Assembly (NCBI GenBank): GCA_017999075.1
Contig: JAGOBX010000048.1
Location: forward strand, 1-13,090
From: JAGOBX01 sp017999075 [NCBI: Candidatus Babelota bacterium]
GTDB lineage: Bacteria; JAGOBX01
Direction of reading: 5' to 3'
DNA length: 13,090 nucleotides
The first letter of the stretch is position 1; each line of letters starts with the position of its first letter. The translations under genes were made by a program, and so were the position numbers. Positions 1-6,895 of this stretch are shown here, piece after piece. Below the pieces are notes generated by a model. The model did no database searches, was not told where the DNA came from, and worked only from the letters and a program-made list of their open reading frames with translations.

Positions 1-304
1 TTTCAAACTTATTCTGATTATCTTTTATAGCTAAATTTGAAAGTGTAATTATCGCTCCCCACTTCAGAAATTTATTTTCATTATCAATTAATTTTACAAA
101 AAAATCAAAATATGGATAAATTAACTACGGCTTTTGTTCACTTATTAACCGAAGGATTTTTTCACATCCGAATTTTATACTTCCTTTTTCATTTTCAAGA
201 GCATTTATAACTTTCTCAATTTGCTCCGGATTCTTTATTATTTGAGATACAATTTCATTTATATCTGATTTTTCTTTAATTTTATTTATTATATTTTTTT
301 CCAT
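1..304 (-). pseudogene. HEAT-repeat protein, 5' part only, with in-frame TAG
   Basis: The frame opens with ATG at 304 and gives 59 codons ending ISEQKP, then TAG at 127-125, then 41 more open codons to the window edge beginning LIYPYFDFFVKLID. The two halves fit together as one HEAT-like alpha-helical repeat protein. Motifs such as KFGCEKILRLIS before the stop and FLKWGAIITLSNLA after it recall a bacterial HEAT-repeat family in which the same position reads KPELLYPYFDFF. A single GAG-to-TAG change would therefore explain the stop. HEAT repeats are protein-interaction scaffolds and no catalytic role can be read from the sequence. A near-consensus promoter lies 64 bp upstream, while the ribosome binding site is weak. 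It could be a recent nonsense pseudogene, a sequencing error or a read-through/recoded amber codon. I am fairly sure of the frame continuity and moderately sure of the family. The 3' end is outside the window. Confidence 0.6.
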
Positions 305-367
305 TTAAATATAATTTTCATTTAACAAAACTTTACTAAAAATTTTCCGAATTCAAATCTGTTCTAA

Positions 368-396
368 TTTATATACTAAATTATATACTATGTCAA
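368..396 (-). promoter_or_regulatory. Sigma-70-type promoter of the HEAT-repeat gene
   Basis: On the minus strand the sequence shows TTGACA (396-391, perfect -35), a 17-bp spacer and TATAAA (373-368, five of six -10 bases). Transcription would start near 361, giving a leader of about 57 nt before the ATG at 304. The match is unusually good even for AT-rich DNA. Confidence 0.6.
369..390. repeat. 10-bp direct repeat inside the promoter
   Basis: TTATATACTA occurs twice, at 369-378 and 381-390, separated by AA. The copies sit in the -10 and spacer of the minus-strand promoter and are offset by 12 bp, close to one helical turn. It may be a regulator-binding repeat or simple AT-rich duplication. 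Confidence 0.4.
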
Positions 397-422
397 TAAA
401 ATAATGGGTTGGTTTTAAAAAA

Positions 423-500
423 GATTTCACAAGGAGGATGCCGCTTTTTGAGGACGCCGCAGGCGGTGTCAGAAATCCGGACGAAGCATGAGCAAAAAGC
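423..500. other. G+C-rich element with nested inverted repeats
   Basis: Positions 421-480 are about 55% G+C and 421-600 about 45%, against about 30% around them. GCTTTTTG (443-450) and CAAAAAGC (493-500) form a perfect 8-bp outer stem. Inside it GACGCCGC (453-460) pairs with GCGGTGTC (463-470) with one G-T wobble. GATTTC (423-428) can also pair with GAAATC (472-477), which crosses the outer stem. An 11-mer is duplicated with one mismatch (434-444 and 450-460), so either copy can pair with 463-470. This could be a structured RNA, a REP-like or MITE remnant, or a scrap of foreign DNA. No known family is recognised and the strand is undetermined. Confidence 0.35.
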
Positions 501-587
501 CGAAGTTGAACTAAAGCGTTAAGCTGCATTTTCCTGTTTATAGTTGTTGGAACAGAATAATCCAATTGTAAGGCGGCTTGCCGAATA

Positions 588-668
588 TTATCGGAAATCC
601 CAGTCAAATTGAGACAATTTGTCAAGTTGTCCTTGAGCATATTTCGAATATACAATTTTATATTCCAT
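588..668 (-). pseudogene. RelE/ParE-type toxin fragment
   Basis: ATG at 668 opens a 26-codon frame starting MEYKIVYSKYAQGQLDKL and ending in TAA at 590-588. The start fits the N-terminal beta-strand and helix of RelE/ParE-superfamily ribonuclease or gyrase toxins (pattern MxYKIxYSxxAxxxLxKL), which are normally 85-100 residues. The rest of the fold is missing and the sequence runs into the G+C-rich island, suggesting truncation. It overlaps the end of the upstream antitoxin-like frame by 11 bp, an arrangement typical of toxin-antitoxin pairs. The fragment is too short for a secure family call. Confidence 0.4.
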
Positions 669-810
669 TTTTTTCCATTTCTTCTTGCGTCAACATTTTA
701 CCTTTTGTTTTTTTGCTTTTTCTAACCATTTAAGACAAGATATAGTCTTCAGCAATTTCAAGTAAATCCTGCATACTCTGATATTTTGTAAAAAATGGCA
801 GAACTGCCAT
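658..810 (-). pseudogene. Possible antitoxin remnant, interrupted by TAA
   Basis: One minus-strand frame reads MAVLPFFTKYQSMQDLLEIA onward, ends at TAA (732-730), then resumes at once with ATG at 729 as MVRKSKKTKGKMLTQEEMEK and stops at 660-658. The charged tail and the 11-bp overlap with the toxin-like frame fit the C-terminal part of a type II antitoxin. No DNA-binding domain is visible. The in-frame TAA and the truncated partner indicate decay. Alternatively only the 23-residue part from 729 was ever translated. The antitoxin role is inferred mainly from position. Confidence 0.3.
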
Positions 811-812
811 TT
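793..812 (-). terminator. Perfect 9-bp palindrome, terminator-like or operator
   Basis: AAATGGCAG and CTGCCATTT are perfect inverted copies separated by AA. Read on the minus strand the hairpin runs into a T tract (TTTTTT including paired bases), the form of an intrinsic terminator. No intact minus-strand gene lies upstream of it. Because it sits at the 5' side of the antitoxin-like fragment it could instead be the autoregulatory operator of the dead toxin-antitoxin locus. Confidence 0.45.
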
Positions 813-861
813 GGAAACATTCCCTTATTATAAAAAAACTACAGAATGAAAATTCTTACTA

Positions 862-889
862 TTGACTTTTATTAAATATCTAATACAAT
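862..889 (+). promoter_or_regulatory. Sigma-70-type promoter for speB-speA
   Basis: TTGACT (862-867) and TACAAT (884-889) each match consensus at five of six bases, with a 16-bp spacer. Transcription would start near 896, leaving a leader of about 90 nt before the speB ATG. I see no hairpin or riboswitch in that leader. Confidence 0.55.
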
Positions 890-987
890 AAACCAAAATT
901 TTTTAATCCAGAAATAAACATAAACAGGATAAATCGAAAAAAATTATTTCAAAGTTGTCATAAAAGATTTTTTATTTGGAAATAAAA

Positions 988-1851
988 ATGTTGATTACAG
1001 AAAATAATTTATTTATATCGCAGCGAACTTACAGTGCTGAAACTAAAATAGGAATACTTGGACTTCCTTATGACTGCACATCAAGTTTCAGGCCAGGGTC
1101 AAGATTTGCGCCAAATGCGATACGCACTGTCTCAAACAGTATAGAAACTTACTCTCCGGCATTAAAAAAAGACCTTGAAGATATATATTATACTGATTTC
1201 GGAGATGTCCCTATAATTTTCGGAGATGCAGAAAAAAATCTCGAAATTATAAAAAAGTATCACAAAGAAATAATTGATAAAAATATTAAAGTTGTGGGGA
1301 TAGGCGGTGAACATCTTGTAACATATCCGCTGGTGAAAAACTTAATAAAAAAAAATCCTCAAAAAAAAATTACAGTTTTACAATTTGATGCTCATTTGGA
1401 TTTACGTGATGATTATCTTGGAAATAAAATGTCTCACGCTACAGTGATGAATCTTCTATTAAATGAACCTTCTGTAGAAAAAATAATTCAAATCGGAATA
1501 CGTTCCGGAACCAGGGAAGAATTTGAAAAACAAAACAGAGAACCAAAAATACAGGAACTTTTTTCTCCTGAAACCTTAAAAAATTATTTAGATGAATTTT
1601 GTCTGAACTCCTCAATTTATCTAACAATAGATATAGATGTATTAGATCCTTCTATAATTCCGGGAACCGGTACACCTGAAGCAGGAGGACTGACATACAA
1701 AGAAATGCTTGAATATTTAAAAATAATTGATAAATATAAAATATGCGGAGCAGATTTAGTCGAATTATCACCTCAATACGATTTATCAGGAAATTCAAAT
1801 GTTGCAGCGGCAAAATTATTACGAGAAATTTTATTGATAGCAGGTAACTAA
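988..1851 (+). CDS. speB: Agmatinase (arginase/ureohydrolase family)
   Basis: Hydrolyses agmatine to putrescine and urea at a binuclear manganese site in the cytoplasm. The 287-residue product has the family metal ligands in order: GGEH at 106-109, DAHLD at 134-138, His150 in a SHAT motif, and DIDVLDP at 215-221 followed by PGTGTPEAGG. The length fits bacterial agmatinases. GGEH in place of GGDH is common in this family. I chose ATG at 988 because GGA lies 7 nt before it. A TTG at 976 would add four residues but has no better ribosome binding site. The stop is 2 bp before arginine decarboxylase, so the two enzymes form the ADC route to putrescine. Ureohydrolases with these motifs can act on other guanidino compounds, but the neighbour makes agmatine by far the likeliest substrate. 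Confidence 0.93.
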   Translation: MLITENNLFISQRTYSAETKIGILGLPYDCTSSFRPGSRFAPNAIRTVSNSIETYSPALKKDLEDIYYTDFGDVPIIFGDAEKNLEIIKKYHKEIIDKNIKVVGIGGEHLVTYPLVKNLIKKNPQKKITVLQFDAHLDLRDDYLGNKMSHATVMNLLLNEPSVEKIIQIGIRSGTREEFEKQNREPKIQELFSPETLKNYLDEFCLNSSIYLTIDIDVLDPSIIPGTGTPEAGGLTYKEMLEYLKIIDKYKICGADLVELSPQYDLSGNSNVAAAKLLREILLIAGN

Positions 1852-1853
1852 AT

Positions 1854-3758
1854 ATGGGATGGAATATTAATGACTCTACAAAATTATATAATGTAGACAA
1901 CTGGGGATCAGGATATTTTACTGTAAACAAACGAGGGAACATTTCAGTTCATCCCAACAAAAATTCAAAAAATTTCATTGATCTGAAAAGTTTGATAGAT
2001 GATTTAATAAAACGTAAAATCAAACCTCCGATATTATTAAGATTTATGAATATACTTGAAGACAGAATCGCAATAATCAATAAAGCGTTTAAAAATGCAA
2101 TCGAAGAAAATAATTATCCGGCAAATTACCAGACTTTTTACCCGATAAAAGTTAATCAGCAGAGACAAGTTGTGGAAGCTATAGCTAAATGCGGAAAAAA
2201 ATTTGATATCGGATTGGAAGTGGGTTCAAAACCCGAACTTATAGCCGCATTATATGTTGCATCTGACAAAAGTATTCCGATATTATGCAATGGATATAAG
2301 GATTCAGAATACATTGAAACAATTTTGTATGCCACAAAAATAGGTTATAAAATCACAATAGTAATAGAAAAACTTTTTGAACTCCAGTCCATAATACATT
2401 TATTTGAAAAAAGCGGAATTAAACCTACCCTCGGAATCAGAGTAAAACTTTCCACTAAAGGCACAGGAAAATGGGCTGCATCCGGAGGGGAAGAATCCAA
2501 ATTCGGATTAAAAATTTCAGAAATAATAACTGCTATAGATTTATTGGAAAAAAGCGGATTGATAAATTGTTTAAAACTTGTTCATTTTCATATAGGCAGC
2601 CAGATAACAAAAATTGATAAAATAAAAAACGCTTTAATTGAAGGAGCAAGAATTTATTCTGAAATGATACGACTCGGAGTAGGGCTAGAATATATCGATA
2701 TCGGAGGAGGACTTGGAGTTGATTATGACGGTTCAAAATCAAGTTATTTTTCAAGCGCCAATTATTCAGTCGATGAATACGCCAATGATGTAATTTTCCA
2801 AATTAAAAGCATTTGCGATCAGGCCAATATCAAATGTCCTAATATAATATCAGAATCCGGAAGAGCCATAGTCGCTCATTATTCTGTTCTTGTTACTAAT
2901 ATTCTGAATTCAAAAAATACTATGACTACTCCAATAGGAAAACTTTTTGAAACAAAACCGCAGAAAATGTCTCCGACAATAAAAAAACTATATGATATAT
3001 ATGAAAGTATTGACAAACATTCTTTGCGCGAAGATTATCACGACACCATTCAATTGATTCAGGAAGCTGTAAGTCTATTCAATCTCGGTTATTTGAATCT
3101 TAATGACAGGGCTGCTGCAGAATTATTATATTCAAAAATTGTAAAAAAAATCTATGCTATAATCGAAAAATTAAAAGTAGTTCCCGAAGAGTTGCAGAAT
3201 TTCAGACTTCATTTGCGGAAAACATATTTTGCAAACTTTTCTTTGTTTCAATCACTTCCTGATTCCTGGGCAATTGACCAATTATTTCCTATAATGCCTA
3301 TTCAGCGGCTTGACGAAAAACCTGAAGTTATTTGTTCAATAGCTGATATAACTTGCGATTCAGACGGGGAAATCACTAAATTTGTAGGACCAAACGGCAA
3401 AAACGAACACCTTCCTATTCATAACATTGAATCAAAAGAAGGATATTATATAGGATTCTTTTTAATAGGCGCATATCAGGAAATACTTGGAGATATGCAT
3501 AATTTGTTCGGAGATACTAATGCAGTTCATATAACATTCAATAAAAAAAATGATTATAAAATAGAAACAGTTATTGTAGGCGACGCAATATCAGAAAGTT
3601 TAAAATATGTTCAATATAACGGTTCTGAAATATTAAAAACTATAAGGGAAAACCTTGAAAAAAGCGTGGCGCAACGAAAAATTTCAATAGAGGAAAGCAT
3701 ACATTTTCTTGAATTATTCGAAAAAAACCTTAATGCATACGCTTATTTGTTTGATTAA
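1854..3758 (+). CDS. speA: Biosynthetic arginine decarboxylase
   Basis: A PLP-dependent fold-III decarboxylase that turns arginine into agmatine and CO2, feeding the agmatinase just upstream. At 634 residues it matches the long SpeA type (E. coli about 658) rather than the short pyruvoyl type. Visible are the PLP lysine in FYPIKVNQ (Lys99), GSKPEL (124-129), the stacking histidine region HFHIGSQ (244-250), the phosphate-binding loop GGGLGVDYDGS (284-294), SESGRA (333-338), the family insert around 360-470, and the C-terminal active-site CDSDG (501-505). It starts 2 bp after speB, with a weak AGGT ribosome site inside the end of speB, so translation is probably coupled. No spermidine synthase or S-adenosylmethionine decarboxylase lies in the window, so the fate of putrescine is not shown. 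Confidence 0.95.
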   Translation: MGWNINDSTKLYNVDNWGSGYFTVNKRGNISVHPNKNSKNFIDLKSLIDDLIKRKIKPPILLRFMNILEDRIAIINKAFKNAIEENNYPANYQTFYPIKVNQQRQVVEAIAKCGKKFDIGLEVGSKPELIAALYVASDKSIPILCNGYKDSEYIETILYATKIGYKITIVIEKLFELQSIIHLFEKSGIKPTLGIRVKLSTKGTGKWAASGGEESKFGLKISEIITAIDLLEKSGLINCLKLVHFHIGSQITKIDKIKNALIEGARIYSEMIRLGVGLEYIDIGGGLGVDYDGSKSSYFSSANYSVDEYANDVIFQIKSICDQANIKCPNIISESGRAIVAHYSVLVTNILNSKNTMTTPIGKLFETKPQKMSPTIKKLYDIYESIDKHSLREDYHDTIQLIQEAVSLFNLGYLNLNDRAAAELLYSKIVKKIYAIIEKLKVVPEELQNFRLHLRKTYFANFSLFQSLPDSWAIDQLFPIMPIQRLDEKPEVICSIADITCDSDGEITKFVGPNGKNEHLPIHNIESKEGYYIGFFLIGAYQEILGDMHNLFGDTNAVHITFNKKNDYKIETVIVGDAISESLKYVQYNGSEILKTIRENLEKSVAQRKISIEESIHFLELFEKNLNAYAYLFD

Positions 3759-3760
3759 GA

Positions 3761-3789
3761 TTAAACACGAACCGTGCTGATTTTATAAT
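3761..3789 (+). promoter_or_regulatory. Possible promoter of the response-regulator unit
   Basis: A perfect TATAAT (3784-3789) is preceded after 17 bp by a poor -35, TTAAAC (3761-3766, three of six). The 87-bp gap between speA and the next gene is the only break in this stretch of plus-strand genes. A 4-bp hairpin, CACG-AAC-CGTG (3766-3776), is too weak to call a terminator, and no sigma-54 -24/-12 element is visible. Confidence 0.3.
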
Positions 3790-3845
3790 ATTTACAGCGG
3801 CCGAACATTATTCTATTATTTTTTTAATAAAAAAAATATCAAGTT

Positions 3846-5219
3846 ATGGAAAACCAAAAATTAAAATTATTGATAGTTGATGATGAAATTTTATTGAGTG
3901 AATTTCTCGAAATAACTTTTAAACGTCAGGGTTATGAAATATATGTCGCCCATAATATCAAAGACGGTTATAATTTATTTTTAAAAAATCTTCCTGATAT
4001 AGCGATACTGGACTATAAACTTCCTGACGGGTCCGGAATGGATTTATTAAAAAAAATTACTGATAAAAAAAACGACATCACAATTATTCTAATCACAGCT
4101 TACGGAAATATAGATACTGCTGTGGAAGCAATGAAAATCGGAGCTGCAGACTTTGTTACCAAACCTTTTTCTGCAGAACAAATAATTTCTTCAGTAGAAC
4201 GCGGAATAATTAAAACAAAAAATAAATCATCAGATAACAAAAAAAATAATTTAGGCGGCGGAACTGTCATAATCGGAAACTGCAGAAAAATAAAAGATAT
4301 TTTTAATATAATGGATAAAGTGTCAAAAAACGATACTACAGTTTTAATAACAGGGGAAAGCGGAACAGGCAAAGAGCTTGTGGCAAGATATATTCATTAT
4401 AACAGCGACCGAAATGCCAATCCTTTTGTTACTGTAAATTGCAGCGCAATACCCGACACATTGCTTGAATCAGAATTGTTCGGCCACAAACGAGGTTCGT
4501 TTACAGGAGCTTACGCAGATAAAATAGGATTGTTTGAAGCTGCTGACAAAGGCGCTATTTTTCTTGATGAAATAGGAGATATTACTCCTGCTCTTCAAGT
4601 TAAACTTTTAAGAGTCATCGAAGAGAAATATATTACGCCTATAGGTTCTACTTCTTCAAAAAAAATAAATTTAAGAATATTAGCCGCAACAAATAAAAAT
4701 CTGGAAAAAGAAGTTTTATCAGGAAATTTCAGAGAAGACTTATATTACAGGCTTAATGTAATAGATATCAAATTACCTCCTTTGCGGGAAAGAGAAAACG
4801 ATATAATGCTTCTTGCCAATCACTTTATAAAATTATTCAGTTTGCAATATAAAAAAAACATTACAGGTTTTGACAGCATTGCAATTGAAGCTATAAAAAA
4901 ATATTCATGGCCAGGAAATATAAGAGAACTTGAAAATATTATTAAACGAGCTGTTATTCTTTCAGAAAAAAATATAATATCAGTTGACGATATGTTTGGT
5001 TCTATTCCTGATTTCAATAAAATAAAAATTACGGCTAATGATAATATAATTATCCCGGAAACAGGAATTGATTTAAATGATATACTTTATGAAACAGAAA
5101 AAAAATATATTTTCAAAGCTTTAGAAAAATCTAACGGCCAGCAAAATATCGCCGCGCAATATCTGAATTTAAATAGAACCACTCTTATAAGCAAAATGAA
5201 AAAATTCAAAATAATCTAA
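3846..5219 (+). CDS. NtrC-family sigma-54-dependent response regulator
   Basis: A three-domain transcription activator of 457 residues, the usual size for the family. The receiver domain (about 7-120) has the acidic pair Asp12/Asp13, phosphoacceptor Asp56 in ILDYKLPDG, Thr84 and Lys106. The AAA+ domain (about 140-375) has Walker A GESGTGKE (170-177), the sigma-54-contacting loop GSFTGA (217-222; Ser replaces the usual Ala of GAFTGA), Walker B AIFLDEIGD (237-245) and the FREDLYYRLNV sensor region (295-305). A Fis-type helix-turn-helix closes the protein (about 430-455). It should use ATP to remodel RNA polymerase-sigma-54 at distant enhancers when phosphorylated. No histidine kinase gene is adjacent, so the signal is unknown. 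It leads a five-gene unit, with the HPr-kinase-like gene starting 1 bp after its stop. It lacks a clear Shine-Dalgarno sequence. Confidence 0.93.
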   Translation: MENQKLKLLIVDDEILLSEFLEITFKRQGYEIYVAHNIKDGYNLFLKNLPDIAILDYKLPDGSGMDLLKKITDKKNDITIILITAYGNIDTAVEAMKIGAADFVTKPFSAEQIISSVERGIIKTKNKSSDNKKNNLGGGTVIIGNCRKIKDIFNIMDKVSKNDTTVLITGESGTGKELVARYIHYNSDRNANPFVTVNCSAIPDTLLESELFGHKRGSFTGAYADKIGLFEAADKGAIFLDEIGDITPALQVKLLRVIEEKYITPIGSTSSKKINLRILAATNKNLEKEVLSGNFREDLYYRLNVIDIKLPPLRERENDIMLLANHFIKLFSLQYKKNITGFDSIAIEAIKKYSWPGNIRELENIIKRAVILSEKNIISVDDMFGSIPDFNKIKITANDNIIIPETGIDLNDILYETEKKYIFKALEKSNGQQNIAAQYLNLNRTTLISKMKKFKII

Positions 5220-5220
5220 A

Positions 5221-6228
5221 ATGAACAAACCTCATATTCAAAACCTTTCATATAAAATTTATAATAAAACCTTATCATTTATCTCAAACAATGATTTTAT
5301 AATACGTTCAATCAACAGTTATTTTTCAGTTTATAATAATCTTCATAAATTCCGGTGTGTAGAAAATATAAATATAGAATTATATGACGTAAATTTTCAT
5401 TCTGCCAAACTAAATAAAATTTCAAAATTTGAAACTGCATCCAATTCTTTTTTAGCAGAGCATAAAAACAGATTTAAAATATACAGGGTTAACAGAAATA
5501 TATACTGCATAAATTTTTATAACGGATTGTCTAAAATATTTATTGATATAAAAAATTGCAAAGCTGAAGGTTATATCGTAAACCCTGAACGGTTTGGACT
5601 GGATTTTATTCCTAATTTTATTATAATTGCTCTGATAGAAATATTGTTTAAATTTAAAAATATTTTTTTTATTCATTCTTCGGCAGTAGTAAAAAACGGA
5701 ACGGCAATTCTGTTTCCCGGTTCTTCAGGAAGCGGCAAATCAACTCTTGCTTTTTATATGATGTCAAAAAAATTCAACCTTATTTCAGATGACAAATGTT
5801 TCATCTACAATAAAAATGAAGAAACAATAGAAATTTCCGGATTATTACAGCCTGTAGATATAATTAAACGAAAAGATGATTTTTTAATTAACTCAGGATT
5901 AATAAAAAAAGTTTTTAATAAATATTCTGAAGACGAAAAAAGATTCATAATTACAGAATTTAAAAAAAATTCTGTTGATTTTACCGGAAAAATCAAATTC
6001 ATCATTTTTCCGAAAATCGGCGAAAAGTTCAATGTTAAAAAAATTTCTAAAAATAATGCATTGACCAGTTTGTTTAAAAACAGCATTACTCCAAGATTAA
6101 ACATTAATCTTAAACAGCATTTTGAGATTCTATACAAAACAATTGAAAATTCCGAGTGTTATAGTATCATTGTATCATCTGATTTAACAGAATTTTATAA
6201 ATTTATTAAAAAGGCATTACATTATTAA
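5221..6228 (+). CDS. HPr kinase-like P-loop protein
   Basis: The C-terminal half (about 150-260) resembles the catalytic domain of HPr kinase/phosphorylase and the PEP-carboxykinase-like serine kinases. IHSSAVV (151-157) precedes a P-loop GSSGSGKST (167-175), then LISDDK (188-192) in the place of the LVADD segment, then EISGLLQP. True HprK proteins have GKSE after the P-loop glycines, whereas here it is GKST, and the N-terminal half (1-145) is not the standard HprK domain. It is better described as an HprK-related kinase of unknown substrate. No HPr or PTS gene is in view. It lies 1 bp after the sigma-54 regulator and abuts the methyltransferase with no gap, so all are probably one transcript. 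Codon use is very A-rich, like its neighbours. The fold assignment is fairly sure and the function is not. Confidence 0.7.
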   Translation: MNKPHIQNLSYKIYNKTLSFISNNDFIIRSINSYFSVYNNLHKFRCVENINIELYDVNFHSAKLNKISKFETASNSFLAEHKNRFKIYRVNRNIYCINFYNGLSKIFIDIKNCKAEGYIVNPERFGLDFIPNFIIIALIEILFKFKNIFFIHSSAVVKNGTAILFPGSSGSGKSTLAFYMMSKKFNLISDDKCFIYNKNEETIEISGLLQPVDIIKRKDDFLINSGLIKKVFNKYSEDEKRFIITEFKKNSVDFTGKIKFIIFPKIGEKFNVKKISKNNALTSLFKNSITPRLNINLKQHFEILYKTIENSECYSIIVSSDLTEFYKFIKKALHY

Positions 6229-6891
6229 GTGAACAATTCAGAAATTAATTTTTCTTATAAATTTTCCGAACTCTTAAAAGGAATAATACGAAGCTCTGAT
6301 TTTATACTGGATATAGGTTGTAATAAAGGGAGTCTGCCTGAAACATATTTCAACCCTAATTCTATTATTATAGGACTTGATAACAATATTAATTATCTTT
6401 CTTCGAACAGAACTGTTAATCATAAAGTGGCAGGAAATATTAATTATTTGCCGTTTCTTAAGGGAAAATTTGATTTTGTTATTATGAAATATGTCCTGGA
6501 ACACATTGACACTCCGGAAATATCCGTAAAAAATTTACAGCACTTATTAAAATCAAACCAGTTTGTTTATGTTGCAGTTCCAAAATTTTATGCGTTTCAG
6601 GATACATTGTACAGAATACTCGGATGGATTGCGGAAAAAACCGGAACCGGCAAACAAGCTCATATACAAAAATTCACATTCGGTTCATTATGCAGATTGT
6701 TTTACGATAATGGTTTTGTTCTTGTAGAATTCTTTGAAGCTCCTGCAGGTTTATCATTTCTTGATAAAAATAATTTCAGAAAACAACTCAAAAAAATTGT
6801 CTGTCTGTTTTTAAAAATCTTTTTTTTATTAACAGGAAAAAATATGCTCGAACGTAACGAAATGCATTTTATATTTTGCAGATTTGATTAA
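6229..6891 (+). CDS. Class I SAM-dependent methyltransferase
   Basis: A 220-residue Rossmann-fold methyltransferase of the Methyltransf_11/25 type. The SAM-binding motif I is LDIGCNKGS (27-35), the acidic residue for the ribose is Asp51 in IGLDNN, and motif IV/V is FDFVIMKYVLEHI (81-93). A hydrophobic run near 188-203 may sit on or in the membrane. The substrate cannot be told from the sequence. Proteins of this shape methylate small molecules, quinone precursors or sugars. The start is GTG directly after the stop of the HPr-kinase-like gene with no good ribosome site, so it probably depends on translational coupling. It is followed after 4 bp by the membrane hydrolase-like gene. Confidence 0.8.
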   Translation: MNNSEINFSYKFSELLKGIIRSSDFILDIGCNKGSLPETYFNPNSIIIGLDNNINYLSSNRTVNHKVAGNINYLPFLKGKFDFVIMKYVLEHIDTPEISVKNLQHLLKSNQFVYVAVPKFYAFQDTLYRILGWIAEKTGTGKQAHIQKFTFGSLCRLFYDNGFVLVEFFEAPAGLSFLDKNNFRKQLKKIVCLFLKIFFLLTGKNMLERNEMHFIFCRFD

Positions 6892-6895
6892 AAAT

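Larger units (their letters stand above)
305..987. other. Intergenic region with no intact gene
   Basis: Nothing here codes for a full-length protein that I recognise. From left to right it holds the minus-strand promoter of the HEAT-repeat gene (368-396), a G+C-rich island with inverted repeats (about 420-600), fragments of a probable toxin-antitoxin pair on the minus strand (588-810), a perfect palindrome (793-812) and the plus-strand promoter of speB (862-889). The longest open frame in it, minus strand 655-353, crosses the HEAT-gene promoter and the G+C-rich hairpin, lacks recognisable motifs and is treated as chance. Confidence 0.6.

Noticed and set aside
431-486. Small plus-strand peptide after an AAGGAGG at 431-437
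   Set aside because: The ATG follows the AAGGAGG with essentially no spacing, and the 17-codon frame coincides with the hairpin, so translation is unlikely.
353-655. 100-codon open frame on the minus strand
   Set aside because: It crosses the G+C-rich hairpins and the HEAT-gene promoter, has no recognisable domain, and its start lies out of frame inside the more convincing toxin-like fragment.
976-987. TTG at 976 as the start of speB
   Set aside because: The ATG at 988 has a GGA at suitable spacing and removes only four residues that are not part of the agmatinase fold.
1345-1372. Runs of eight or nine A in speB as programmed slippage sites
   Set aside because: Such runs are common in this AT-rich DNA, the frame is open throughout and the protein is full length, so there is no need to invoke slippage.
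3759-3845. Sigma-54 promoter upstream of the sigma-54 activator
   Set aside because: No TGGCAC-N5-TTGCA-like element is visible there, and the only promoter-like signal is a sigma-70 -10 with a poor -35.
6884-6895. TTG at 6884 as the start of the YdjM-like gene
   Set aside because: The family begins at the MDTLTH motif, which the ATG at 6896 provides exactly.
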